Origin: Tubulanus polymorphus
Taxonomy: Eukaryota; Nemertea; Palaeonemertea; Tubulaniformes; Tubulanidae
NCBI RefSeq assembly: GCF_964204645.1
Contig: NC_134030.1
Span: forward strand, 907,855-971,854
DNA: 64,000 bases
Reading direction: 5' to 3'
Shown: positions 41,236 through 52,816 of the stretch, one piece after another
Layout: each line of letters starts with the position of its first letter
Numbering within the stretch: position 1 is the stretch's first letter
Program-made: the position numbers and the translations under genes
Notes under the pieces: model-generated
What the model saw: only the letters and a program-made list of their open reading frames with translations
Database searches by the model: none
What the model was told of the DNA's origin: nothing

Positions 41236-44200
41236 ATGACAGATGGTAAAATATGGATGAACAAAGGATACGATATATTCAAAGATGTGAAAGGTTTAAA
41301 AGCTTTCGAGGATTTACAGAAAATACAATTCAAAGTAAGCGCAAAACCTTCTTAAGTATAAACGCTCCATTTTTATATTGTTTTACTGTGTAGTAACGTG
41401 TGCAGGCCCTCTTCCATACATGGCTTGGTATTTACGGATTGAAACGTATTCATACGTCACAACAATCCTGCAATCCATGTATGGAGTGTTGACGTACCTA
41501 CACACGTCACAATAACCTAGAAATATCTTTTGCACTCATCGGAGCTCATGGCCGCACTATATTAGTCCTACGTAGACACATACGTCACTTCCAGACTTAT
41601 TCATTTACATTACTTCTATTTATTGTTTATGTATGACGTTCGCATCGCAAAGTTTTCAGGTTTTCATTCTTGTATTTCGTTGTAGAAAGCCGGATGTGGC
41701 GGTGGGTCTGTCGGGTTGTGTTTGGAAACGTTTAAATTTAAAACTATTTTCGGCGTCGCTGCCCATAAACAAGGACTGAGACCGAGCCACCCGACAGGAG
41801 TTGGAGGTCTGGGATTCGCTGAAATTTTAGAGAACGATCAAATTCCAGAAAATGATTTTTTTATACCCGGTAGAAGGTGAGTACATAGACCCTAAAATGT
41901 CCAAAAAACATAATTTTACTTGTTTGGTTAATGGGGGTCGAAATCTTACTCTTGGTCAAAAGACATTCGAACCTAGAGTATTTAACTAAAAGCAACTGCG
42001 GTACTGGGTCCTGAAGCCCTCACTCACCAGCGACTCGAATATGATAGCATCTCTCCTCGTCTAAATACCAGTCGTTGTTAGGGTTCCCTACAACGTCTGA
42101 CGCCAAACTGTCATAAAAAGGTTAACTCCTGTTTATTGCAATGGAACAACTGATTTTAGTGTCAAATCAAACCTTTGTACTCAAATAGATTAAATAGTTA
42201 CTCCCTGTATTTTGGCGATGTCGTCACGTTCCTATCCCTATTGAGCTTGACTCAACCGTAACCGTTGCCGAAATCGCTTCATTCACAGATTGATTTAACA
42301 TAGAACATTTTCATTGAAGCCTCGCTATAGTATTGCCACGTGTAGTTCTGCGTAAGGAATCGCTGTTCTTCCCGAGATATCCTCAACATATGTAGTATTT
42401 TGTCGGTGTTGATACCAAAATGATGTTACCACATCTTTTCAAGAGACACAGTGAATCAGGTTCGAACCCCGCTAACGCTTTGAATTCTCATAGTTTCACT
42501 AGAAGAATCAGCTCTGCGCGAAATGACCTCAAATTCACGATATATATGAAAAAATTAACAGCACTATTTGCGATCATTAAAACACCCCCGATAAGGTGCG
42601 TCAAATGATTTATTTGAGTTGGTAAATACTTCATTTTGTCAGTCGCATAGCTAAACAAGTTGATTACAGTATTTGGTGCGTTAAACACGAAAAAGGCTAC
42701 GATTATGCAAATTAGATTGCGTACGCATCTTCGTTGCTGTTCGGAAATGTTCGTCTTCGTGAACTGGACATCTCGTCTGACAAACTGAATAGCGATAAGA
42801 ACTGTAGAAAATATAAAACCAATCCAAGGAATTATTGTCATCATTGAGAAATTATAAATTGCAAGTATTTGCTCAATAATTCTTGAAAAGGTTTTCAACT
42901 GGCAGTTTTTTAAGCCATGCCCAATTGTTCTAATGTGGAAAGTAACACCCAAAGCAGCTTCCGTTACGGCGTAGTATAGAAAAATTGACGAAACAAGATT
43001 CCGGCGTCGAGCCCGGGTCACCAGTCTCCCGATGCGCAAAGGAACCAGTACCGCTATACTGCGCTCCACGGCAAAACACAACAGAATCCACGTAGAGATT
43101 TCAATACTGATATTGATGAGCACCATTCCCAGTTTACACGTGACTTCATTAACGGCGTAGAACACGTAGCGGCCATGAGCCTCGGTGCCGGCCACTATAT
43201 GAATTCGTTCCAGACACTTCAACGAAAAAGTGACGACAAAACTCGTATCAGAAAAAGCTAGCGGTATCAGATACTGGAAGGTGCACGCGTCTATCGTACG
43301 ACGCAGACGGAACAAAACGACTACAGACAGTAAACCCCCCGTAACACCGGTCACCATCCAGAAATAGATGTAAATATTAAACGCATACCAAACTGCGTTC
43401 TGCCACGCACCGGAACGTAGAAACGCGTAACTAACCGTAACGGTGTCGTCTGTTGAGTTTGTCATCGGTGACATCATCCTATCTCAATTTGATATTTGTT
43501 AATGGCCATTTGGTATTCATGTATTTACTACACTTTGATCTTAGCCAATAGGCCGAGAAGCCTATTGGCTAAGTTGGTGAAACACTCACACACTGTCAGT
43601 CCATTAAAAGCTCTCAATTCTAAATACTTTTAAAACCAAAGCAAACTAGAATGAGCTGTTAATGCGTATTTAGGACCAAATCGTAAAGTCAGGAATGATT
43701 CGAACGTTAAGATGAATTTACACCAAAGTTATTGATCTATTTCATTTAGAAATACACTGTAGCAAATTTGAAATGTGAAAACTTCAAGCAACAAAATAAA
43801 GATGCGTTAATTTCACCAGTCAACAGAGGCTTGTAATTAATTAACAATTTGCTCAAACGACGCCTAGTGAGATATTCCCAGTACCGGTAGTTGCAATTCA
43901 AATGCAAAATCTTTCTCCCGTGCCCAAATTTAGGTCGGGTCTGGTCCGACTTTTTGGTCGGGCCAAATTTAGCCTATGACCAATGATATACTTATTATCT
44001 ACAAGTATTGTGGTTATTTACAGATTTCGAGTTCGAATTCGTCACGGTAATTTCAACCTCGATGACGACGCTGGTTTAGACGGACGATCAGCATCCATTA
44101 AGTTTATCGATGCGGAAGATGGAGGTCCATTGGATCTGGTAATGAATACCGGTCATATCAATTTCTTCCACAATCTCGTATCGTTCGGCGAATTCACCGA

Positions 44201-47200
44201 ATCGTTCATACTCGATAATATCAACGGATTTAGAGATTGGCTTTTCAAATATCCGATCAAGTAAGTTCTCTTTTTCAAATTCATCCCTGTTTTGAGAACT
44301 TGCTTTGATATATCATTTATAGTTTATCATCTAAACGAGTCCAAATAGCAGGCGAGTCTTGAGAACAGATTTCACAAAAAAAAATATTCAATGAATTTAT
44401 ATTTATAAGTGAGATTACATCGTAATTATCAACTGCAGTAGGAATGCCTATCTCTATCGGATTTCGACCGTCAAGTGCTGCCCCTATATAAATCATTAAC
44501 GGCGAATCTGTGAACTAACTTGTTTTAGAATAAGTTTTTTCCACTCATGAACCTGTTTATATTCATCAAACTATTTCATGTTCCTGTAGCACAGAGGAAA
44601 CCTCAGTCTAGGGACCAGTTAATCAGCAAACAATACGTAGGTCCTCTTTATATTCTAGTATCTACACCGTAATCGAATTGATGAGACGAGCCCCGGATTC
44701 CTATTGTAATATGACGTATTATTGCCACGCAACGGAAATATTCTACGCCAAAGATGGAAAACGGCGATACGCGAGGTTCCGTTTGGTGCCGCGTGATGGC
44801 GTTGCTGACCAAGATTCCGGATTGCCCGATGAGCAGGATCAAAGGGAACTGTGGTAAGTGAGGGATAACGGAAAATACTGAAGTACAAAATATTTGAGTT
44901 GAATTTCGACGAAAAATGAAGTTTTCATTGAAAAAGTTTTTTACTTCATTTTCAACGAAGAGAAATGTTATTTTCGGTGATTTTAATTTCGTCAAGGAAA
45001 AGAGGCAGACGCGAAAATATCGATCTTCCGAAAAACTATCTGCGTCAAGAATTTAAAACGAGGCTCCGTTCCGGTCAGACTGCCAACTATGTCCTACAAA
45101 TACAGCTCCACCTGGTGACGGATACTGACACCCATGAGATATTCAACTCGAGCGTCGCCTGGAATGAGAAGACCCATCCGTGGTTATCGGCAGTAGCCGT
45201 TACTATAACAACCGCCATGGCAGACGACGCCATGGAACGGACGAAAACTAATCTACGTCATCACCCGAAAATGTTGGCCTTTCCGGAAGCGAGAAATCAG
45301 TACGATTACAACTCGCTGGCGCATGCGCGGATAAAAGTCTACCCGGTGTCGCAGGCGGTGAGATTGCGGCGGCTGGCTCCGACAACTGAACCGCAAACTG
45401 AGTATGTAATAGTGGTAAAAACGAGTAATAAAGAGAAGGCGGGAACCGATGGAAGCATCTATATCACTCTTATCGGTAAGATATCATAATCGATCTTTGT
45501 CACTCATTATTTTTGATTACCTAGTTGATCCTGTTTACTCTAGTTATAGTGTCATTCTGCCTATAAATATTGTTAGTGTTTTCTCCATTTACTCATTTAC
45601 CCGATGAAGCTACTACGATGCACTAGCGAAAGTTCGTACTTAGAATAAGTCTCCTTAACCTTCAAAGTATGCCTTAACGTTAAAACTTCCTGGGGCCAGT
45701 TGCACAGTCGCGACTTAAGTCCAAAAGTGTCTTAAATCTTAACACTGGTCTTAAATTGTTGGATTGGCTATAGAACTAAGTTGGTCTTAGACTGGTCTTA
45801 AGTCTAAGCCATGACTATGCAACCGGCCCCCTGTGGCAGTTGCATAGTCATGGCTTAAGACTTAAGACCAGTCTAAGCTCAGTCTTGAGATACTTAAGAC
45901 CACTATTCGACTCGGGAATTAGCGACTGATTCCTGCAGGTATAAAATCAGTTTATCATTTTCTATCTATTTCTGTTAATCAGGCTCGTTGTCCTCGACTC
46001 AACCGATTCTACTCGATCACGAGTTAAAAGATGATTTCCAGCGCGACTCGTTATTGGCCTATGAAGTTTACAGCGTGGACGTCGGAGAGATTCTTGCTAT
46101 AAAGGTTTTTGTACAGTGTTTTTTTTTTATTTCCCTTAATCAGTCGTCAGATTAAATATGAATCATGAATGCTTCATTCTCTCTGATAAGAAATAATTAA
46201 TAAACAAATACAATTTGAAAAATAATTTAAACACGATTTAATCGTAATTTGCTACTAACCTCTATTTTAATCTAATTCAGTAGATTCCGCCTGATAGCGG
46301 TACGTCAGGTCTATTCGCTAAACCGATAGAATAATGGAACTAATTCCTGTCCCCACTGTTTATCAGTGTGAAAAAAAAATCCGAATATTTGCACCAGAAT
46401 TTTTTGTCTGTACCGGCGGTAAAATCGTTATTTTGGTCGAGTCCACTGTGTATTCATTTTAATTGCATTCGGTTCTTCATTTCGAATTAATGATATTTCA
46501 AAACTCAAAAACTCTCAACGAACGTAAGCCTCATACATTGCGATACTATAGGTGCTACCAAAACATGTGTCATCACAGCTCCAGACAGCAGTAGCATTCA
46601 GAGTTGGTCAGGGGCAGTGGTTGACAGTAAATCACGAGTATTCAAAGGTTTTTCTTAGAGTGAATAATTTTTCATATTTTTCTCTGTTTTTCAGATGGAA
46701 TTAAAGACCGGTTTTAAAGATTATGTTTGTTTAGATTATGTTCTAGTGTTTCATACAGAGATGAAATATCACACTGAATTCCCGTGTTATATGTGGTTGA
46801 AAGATGTACTGTATTTACCTAGAGGACATGGTACGTGGATCGACGCACGAGGCGAGCTGAGCCAACTCTCAAAATTATGTTACTCAATTCCATTATAAAA
46901 TGTGAATTAGCTCTGTTGAATTCAGTACCGTAGTTTCTTCTATTGAATAAAATTCCAAATCATAACTGACGATTTATAGCTGCTATTGTTTGAATACATA
47001 GAAAGATCAACTTATCTGTGTCTGACACAACTCATTAGTTGAATTTGACACTACAGTAAAACAGTTAAAGTTAGTTCATTTTCAATTAGTTGCTTTTTAG
47101 AATACAATTTCTAAGCTTCCAACTGGCTGTTTATATTCGCGAAATGGTGGGGGGGGGGACAACTATCCCTTAAAATCGGGTCACAGGTAATAGTTGGTTC

Positions 47201-49896
47201 CAAATCTGATAACTGTTGTTCAATGTTTAAGCAAATTGTGACACATGGTTCGCGGGTTAAAACTTTGAAGAGTGTTAAAAATATGGTTCGTTGTTTTGGG
47301 CAAAACTTGATAACTTTCCGTGTAAATTTTAATTTATTCATTTTCTATCTATCCTTGTTTTTAGCGTCGATATCTGAAGATGAAAATTCGTTTCTGAGAG
47401 AAAATCGAAAAATAGAAATCGCTGAGCGACGATCGAGGTTTGATTGGAGAGAGAGGGATGGATTACCTAGCGGTTTATCAGTGATCGATCAGTTACCCAT
47501 AGAAACCCAGCATCCGCACATCGATACCAGCTGTAACCACGTTAAACCCTTTTCAAACGATATCTCAATCGATACAGAATTGAGATATCAATTCTGTGAG
47601 AATCTCAAAAACGATGTTGAGTTCGGACGCGATTTCGTAAACGGCGGTAACATGTATAACTTGAAGAGATGCAGTAGTATGCCTCCTTGTCTATCGGCAG
47701 TCGATATATCACAAACACTTGATATTCAAATCCAAGATGAAATGAAGGTACAATTACAGAAATTAAAATTACAGAAAATACAATTACAGAAATTACAATT
47801 ACCGAAATTACAATTACATAAAGTTTGACTGGGTTTCTTATAAACAGTAAATACGTAATAACCTATACTAAATGACGACCTAATCATTCTCAATAAACTT
47901 CAACGATTCAGCAAAATTATGATTTGTTACCATAGTTACGACCTTCCGACTCTCCTCAATCAATTCAGTAAAATTATGATTGTTTTCTCTGCTGCGTATA
48001 ATGATCTAAATTGAATAACAGAATCATGTTTATTCGTGAAGAATGAAATGTTTTGTGTAACTATTCTCCGACAGGCTGGCAGAATCTACCTGGCGCAATA
48101 CCCGCAGTTGAGGGCGCTGTTAGAAGGAACCAGTACAGATAAATACGTCTCATCTCCGGTCGCCTTATTCCACGTGACATCCGACAAAACCGTTCTTCCG
48201 ATCGCGATCCGACTTTATCCGGAAAACGGCGAAGATAATCCAATATGGCTGCCGACTGACGATCCCGTTGATTGGTGGAACGCGAAACTCTGGTTGAAAT
48301 GTGCCGACATTCAACAACAGATTCTCGACGTTCATCTGTTCAGATCTCATTTCGTTGTTGAACCTTTCCTTGTCGCCTGTTACCGGAACCTATCGTCTGC
48401 CAATCCCGTTTATAAATTGATTACGTCATACACACGTGGTCTATTGGCGCGTAATCTGATTGGCTGGTCGCAGGCGGAACGGCGACATCCGGGTCCCGTA
48501 TCTTACTTGTCTAATTTAGCGTTCAAATTCGACGCGAACGATTTATTTTTGAAGAAGGTACTGGCTAAAAACGGTTTGGCGGATTCGGACAAGTTGCCGG
48601 ACTATCGACTGAGAGAAGATGGAAGTCGTATGTGGGATACGATCGAGGAATTCGTACAGAATATCGTCAACGCATCGTACACAGACGATCAACAGTTGAT
48701 CGACGATCGGGAGCTTGAGAATTGGATCAACGATGTAAAATTGAACGGATTTCCGAAAGGTTCGATTTCTGAGGTGATTCCAGATAAATTCACAAGTCTT
48801 CAACTATTAGTCGAATGGTTAACGATGATTGTGTTCACGGCTACTTGTGTTCATTGTCGCAGTAAAATCACAAAACAAACCGATTGTGCCGGGTAAGCTT
48901 AACATATACCAGGGACGGCCAGTCAGAGCTTACACTTTAAGACCAGTTTAAGCTCATTTTGGTTCTATAACCAATCTAACAACTTAAGATCAGTCTAACC
49001 TCATTTTTGTTCTATAGCTAACAAATAAAGACCAGTCTAAGACCACCTGGTTTCTAGAGGGCTCAGCCGTGACTTAAATCCAGTAGCCTTGAATCTTATA
49101 AGATTAGTCTTAAGTCGTAGGAGAACGGTCTTAAATGTGAGACATAACTGTGAAGCTGGTTCCTGGCACGGATTTAGGCGGTATTTCCGAGTTCTGGACC
49201 CAGCCTTCAACTGAGGCTACTCCTGACATTTTTACGTTGGTGGCACACGAGTTTTAATTGCATGTGTAATTTCAGCGCTGTTTTGGACTGGTTGCCGTTT
49301 ATGCGTCAGTCTCCTCCCACTGCGAAAGGAACGACAACACCGGAAGACATCTACAATGCGTTACCAATAGCAACCGATAGTTTAGTGAAACGTGTGACTG
49401 AACCGAGCAGCAAACACGAGAAAAAGGTGAATATTAGCTCGAAATCATAAGGTGGTTTGGAAAGACTGGTCCAGTATTTGAGGGTAAAACTTTTGCTAGA
49501 AATATTTTGTGAAAGATTTTTATGTTTCGGCGATACGTTTTGTTTTGCCGCGTGACCATTCTCAAGACCACAGTTTCGGTACAAGTTTGCGTGGGCGATT
49601 TGCGTTGCGAGACCATTTATGATGAAAATCAGTTTCTTTAAGTGAATAAGGTCCTTGGGTCCAGATTCACCAAAAGTTTAAGATTTTGAAAACGTGAAAT
49701 TGCACATAAAGCAACTAAACCAAAGATTTTGGTTTAACCTTGGAATTTGGACCTGACGAAATTGATTATATTTCAGGTGAAATTGGCTCAGTTCCTGCCG
49801 TGTTCATTCACTGACGAATGTTACAAAAAAATCATTCATAAATTACGCGACAATTTGACAGATCTACCCGACTTCAAATGGTCGTATTGTTGTTAG
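41236..49896 (+). CDS. Fusion protein: catalase-like allene oxide synthase domain, PLAT domain and degenerate lipoxygenase domain
   Basis: Exons: 41236-41334, 41686-41876, 44024-44260, 44659-44853, 44997-45475, 45983-46104, 46695-46830, 47365-47747, 48075-48892, 49276-49426, 49777-49896 (TAG). All phases agree; the product has 976 residues. It aligns end to end with the coral allene oxide synthase-lipoxygenase fusion. Residues 1-370 are the catalase-like heme domain: distal His68 in SHPTGVGG, Asn138 in VMNTG, and Arg352/Tyr356 in RIKVY as proximal ligand motif, matching coral His67, Asn137, Arg349/Tyr353. Residues about 375-487 are PLAT, which in the family binds membranes with Ca2+. Residues about 488-976 are lipoxygenase-like (FVNGGN, DNPIWLP, LFRSHFVVEPF, PPTAKG). 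Lipoxygenase iron ligands are lost: the first His is Gln696, the Asn is Lys878, and the C-terminal Ile is Cys976; His701 and His874 remain. The heme half may still process fatty-acid hydroperoxides; the other half is probably inactive. Confidence 0.9.
42488..43477 (-). CDS. Rhodopsin-class (class A) G protein-coupled receptor, intronless, nested in an intron
   Basis: A 329-residue open frame has seven hydrophobic segments in GPCR spacing (about 33-56, 68-86, 111-136, 160-180, 205-230, 253-276, 292-315). Other marks are an N-glycosylation site (NST, 7-9) outside, Cys114 and Cys192 as the likely extracellular disulfide, ERS at 138-140 in the DRY position, NAP at 266-268 in helix 6 where CWxP is usual, and NSAVNFFIY (304-312) replacing NPxxY. 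The divergent motifs resemble invertebrate peptide-receptor-like orphans; the ligand is unknown. Three in-frame Met codons (1, 2, 5) could start it. It lies antisense in intron 2 of the allene oxide synthase-lipoxygenase gene, and the lack of introns suggests a retrogene or a lineage-specific expanded family. Confidence 0.85.
   Translation of the reverse strand: MMSPMTNSTDDTVTVSYAFLRSGAWQNAVWYAFNIYIYFWMVTGVTGGLLSVVVLFRLRRTIDACTFQYLIPLAFSDTSFVVTFSLKCLERIHIVAGTEAHGRYVFYAVNEVTCKLGMVLINISIEISTWILLCFAVERSIAVLVPLRIGRLVTRARRRNLVSSIFLYYAVTEAALGVTFHIRTIGHGLKNCQLKTFSRIIEQILAIYNFSMMTIIPWIGFIFSTVLIAIQFVRRDVQFTKTNISEQQRRCVRNLICIIVAFFVFNAPNTVINLFSYATDKMKYLPTQINHLTHLIGGVLMIANSAVNFFIYIVNLRSFRAELILLVKL
43526..43560 (-). 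pseudogene. U2 snRNA 5'-end fragment (pseudogene)
   Basis: On the minus strand from 43560 the sequence reads CTTCTCGGCCTATTGGCTAA then GATCAAAGTGTAGTA. This matches U2 snRNA from about base 5 through the branch-site recognition sequence GTAGTA, with one substitution and one inserted A. The match stops there, so the rest of U2 is missing. On the plus strand, 43540-43552 and 43561-43573 are exact inverted repeats, so the fragment sits in a hairpin. It lies about 50 bases upstream of the GPCR start. Confidence 0.7.
45690..45831. mobile_element. MITE family M1, copy 5
   Basis: From CTGGGGCCAGTTGCACAGTC to CTATGCAACCGGCCCCC; complete. It lies in an intron of the fusion gene. Confidence 0.8.
45832..45926. 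mobile_element. MITE family M1, partial copy adjacent to copy 5
   Basis: It begins GTGGCAGTTGCATAGTCATG followed by TTAAGACCAGTCTAAGC, so it is in the reverse orientation to copy 5, and decays by about 45926. Confidence 0.6.
48903..49168. mobile_element. Degenerate M1-type MITE pair
   Basis: Two diverged M1 relatives contain TTAAGACCAGTTTAAGC, TCTAACAACTTAAGATCAG and AAGACCAGTCTAAGACCAC. Confidence 0.5.
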
Positions 49897-52816
49897 TGTT
49901 GTCGCTCGGGGCGACGGTCGACCATGGTGGCACACGAGGTCAAGGTCAAATCTCGAATTCAATCTGTTCTATATACGTTACAAAAATAAGGCCTGGTGAA
50001 TTCACGAATATGTACGGGTGCCTCCCCCTAGTGTTGAACAAACATGTTAATTTCTAATGCATTTCCTCATGTGGGTTTAGAATTTAACCAGTGATAAAAT
50101 AGTTTACCTGAAATCTAATACGTCTGACTCATTTTCAAACTTAATATTATCATTTTATCTTGATTCTAAATGCGGAAATGTTTCATCAATCGTCAAAATA
50201 TCTTGAGAATCCGCAAGAAATATTGTTAAACTTTATTCGTGAAGATGACTATTAGGATATCGGCTAAACGTTGGAATAAACTACACTAGCTCAAGGAAAC
50301 CTTTCCAGATTTCATATCATTTTTTTTGTTATTTTTGATCTAGAAATAGGGATTGGTCCTGTCATTTATTTGATTTGTAGATTTCGTTTGATTTGTTGTG
50401 GGATTATCGTCAGCACGGATGATAGTGTTTTATCAATCGGGTTATAATGCTGTATCAGAATTTTGTTATTTGATTCAAAAGATTTCATTTCTCTATTCAT
50501 ATCGTCTGTTAACAGTTTACAAATTCTTATTCTCTTCGGTAATAAAATGTTCTAAGAACTCGTTGAAAAAAAATCATTTGTGTCTCTTTGTATTGTAATA
50601 TTCGTCGTCGTTTGAGTCATCGCTTGCCACAGTCGCAATCCATTTTTTACCGTCGAGTGCTGCCCTCCTGTAAATCAACAGCGGCAAATCTGTGAACTAA
50701 TTCATACCTCGCTAGCCACGGTTAGATACCGATTTTAGATCATAATGTTGACCGTCAAGTGCTGCCAATCATTGGCGGTGAATATGTGAACTAATAGATT
50801 ACTCGCATGCCACAGTAAGACACAGCTAGAGTGTAGGAAATAAATTACTGCCAGGTATCTCAGAATTCAGAGGGTTCTCAGAATCGATCTCCAGGCACTG
50901 TTCTCTCACGATTCTAAGAAAATAAGAATTTCAGCGAGACCTTGACAGAATAATTCTGTCAAGTTCCTGTCGTGTAAATGAAGGACAACTCATGAACAAG
51001 ACCACTGTAATGATTCGCAAAATTTAGAATCAAAAGAAATAAGAAAATTGATGCGACTTTTAAGATTTATCATAATAGATATTCATCATGTTTGCACCAA
51101 CAAATATCAAGGAATGTCTTTCAATGATTTTTTGAGCTGAAATTTCAGGGAGTTTTCAAGATATTTGTCGATATTTCTAATGCGTTGTTGGCTGAAAGCA
51201 CTCTAATCTATATATCTGACTGAGCTTATTTCAAAATCAGATCATTTGAAATAAGTTAATTCTCAAATTGAATATTTTCTCCACGCAACTGCGGAGAGCT
51301 GGATTTTCTCCTATACCCAACAATCATTGAATCGCGATAGGAAGTTTGTAAAAGTCGTTAGTTATTTCCTAGAAACCGATGCGGCCTGTCTTTGTTACGT
51401 CGAATTGTAAAGAATGAACGGAACGCGTTTTGAAAGTTTTTTTTTTCAAATAGTCGAAAAGTAATTCAATTTCTTGGAAAAGTCATTGAGCAAAGTTTCT
51501 TTGATTATTTTCGCGGAAAACCTAACCGACCGTACGACAATCCAACCCTCCCCTACTACACTTCCACAGTTCTCGGTTTAGTGGACCCAGTCCCGCTTTC
51601 CCAGACTCCACTTCCACAGTTCTCGGTTCAGTGGACCCAGTCCCACTGTCCCAGACTCCATTTGCACAGTTCTCGGTTTAGTGGACCCAGTCCCACTTTC
51701 CCAGACTCCACTTCCACAGTTCTCGGTTCAGTGGACCCAGTCCCACTGTCCCAGACTCCATTTCCACAGTTCTCGGTTTAGTGGACCCAGTCCCACTTTC
51801 CCAGACTCCACATCCACAGTTCTCGGGTCAGTGGACCCAGTCCCACTGTCCCGGACTCCACTTCCACAGTTCTCGGTTCAGTGGACCCAGTCCCACTGTC
51901 CCGGACTCCACTTCCACAGTTCGCGGCTCAGTGGACCCAGTCCTACTGTCCCAGACTCCACTTCCACAGTTCTCGGTTCAGTGGACCCAGTCCCACTGTC
52001 CCAGACTCCACTTCCACAGTTCTCGGTTCAGTGGACCCAGTCCCACTGTCCCGGACTCCACTTCCACAGTTCGCGGCTCAGTGGACCCAGTCCCACTGTC
52101 CCGGACTCCACTTCCACAGTTCGCGGTTCAGTGGACCCAGTCCCACTGTCCCAGACTCCACTTCCACAGTTCGCGGTTCAGTGGACCCAGTCCTACTGTC
52201 CCAGACTCCATTTCCACAGTTCTCGGTTCAGTGGACCCAGTCCCACTGTCCCCAGACTCCGCTTCCACAGGAAAATGCCCTTTCTCTTGAAATAGAACTG
52301 TCCATCAAAACAGCTCGGTACGGACCTGATAATTCACTATGCGGCCTGGAATTTATTTAGGAAGAAAAGAAAAGACTCATAAATTGCATGAATGAAATTC
52401 ATTCCAAGAAGTCAATTGCTGTTTCAGTCATAAATTACCGTCATTGAAATCAACTTGGAGTTTTTTTTACGATTGGGAACATTCGTGTTTTGGGCGGCAC
52501 TAACAGCGGTCGGGCTCAGTGTGTACGACGCGTACACACCGCTTAGATCTGTGTTGACTTCATTCTTTCTAACACGGGTCAATAGACAAACCTACCGTCT
52601 CCCTATCTAAACAAGCGAGTTTCTTTTTGCGTGTGTAAAATCGAGTTGATTTCACTTGACGGAATGTTCGAAGCTCGTCAGTATAGTTCGCAGCTGTGGT
52701 CTGTATGTAAGAGTAATGCAGCTCTGTTAACGGCCGGATTAAACAGTGGTCGCGTCATGTTGTTAGTTAAAATAGGTAAATTAAGTACGGTGATTAAAAC
52801 TAAGGCAGGAATTGTA
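49897..52816. other. Region between the fusion gene and CYP20
   Basis: The 3' UTR of the fusion gene starts here, with AATAAA-type signals at about 50276 and 50540. A fragment of the CAACGTTTCGAC element (50215-50310), GTGCTGCC repeats (50620-50820) and the 50-bp minisatellite follow. The CYP20 promoter and 5' UTR should lie in about 52490-52816, where the DNA is free of repeats. I saw no other coding exon. Confidence 0.6.
51555..52272. repeat. 50-bp minisatellite, about 14 copies, upstream of CYP20
   Basis: Units contain CCCAGACTCCACTTCCACAG and TTCAGTGGACCCAGTCCCAC. As 50 is not a multiple of three, one frame cycles through all three phases of the unit; the three long open frames are repeat artefacts. 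Confidence 0.96.

Noticed and set aside
44648-44995. Minus-strand open frames of 77-115 residues
   Set aside because: They are antisense shadows of the fourth and fifth exons of the fusion gene.
47111-47341. Minus-strand 76-residue open frame
   Set aside because: It lies within an intron, has no recognisable domain, and contains a G-run artefact.
51581-52360. Three overlapping open frames with repeated VQWTQSHCPRLHF-type peptides
   Set aside because: A 50-bp unit cycles through all three phases, so the three frames encode the same repeat; nothing favours coding.
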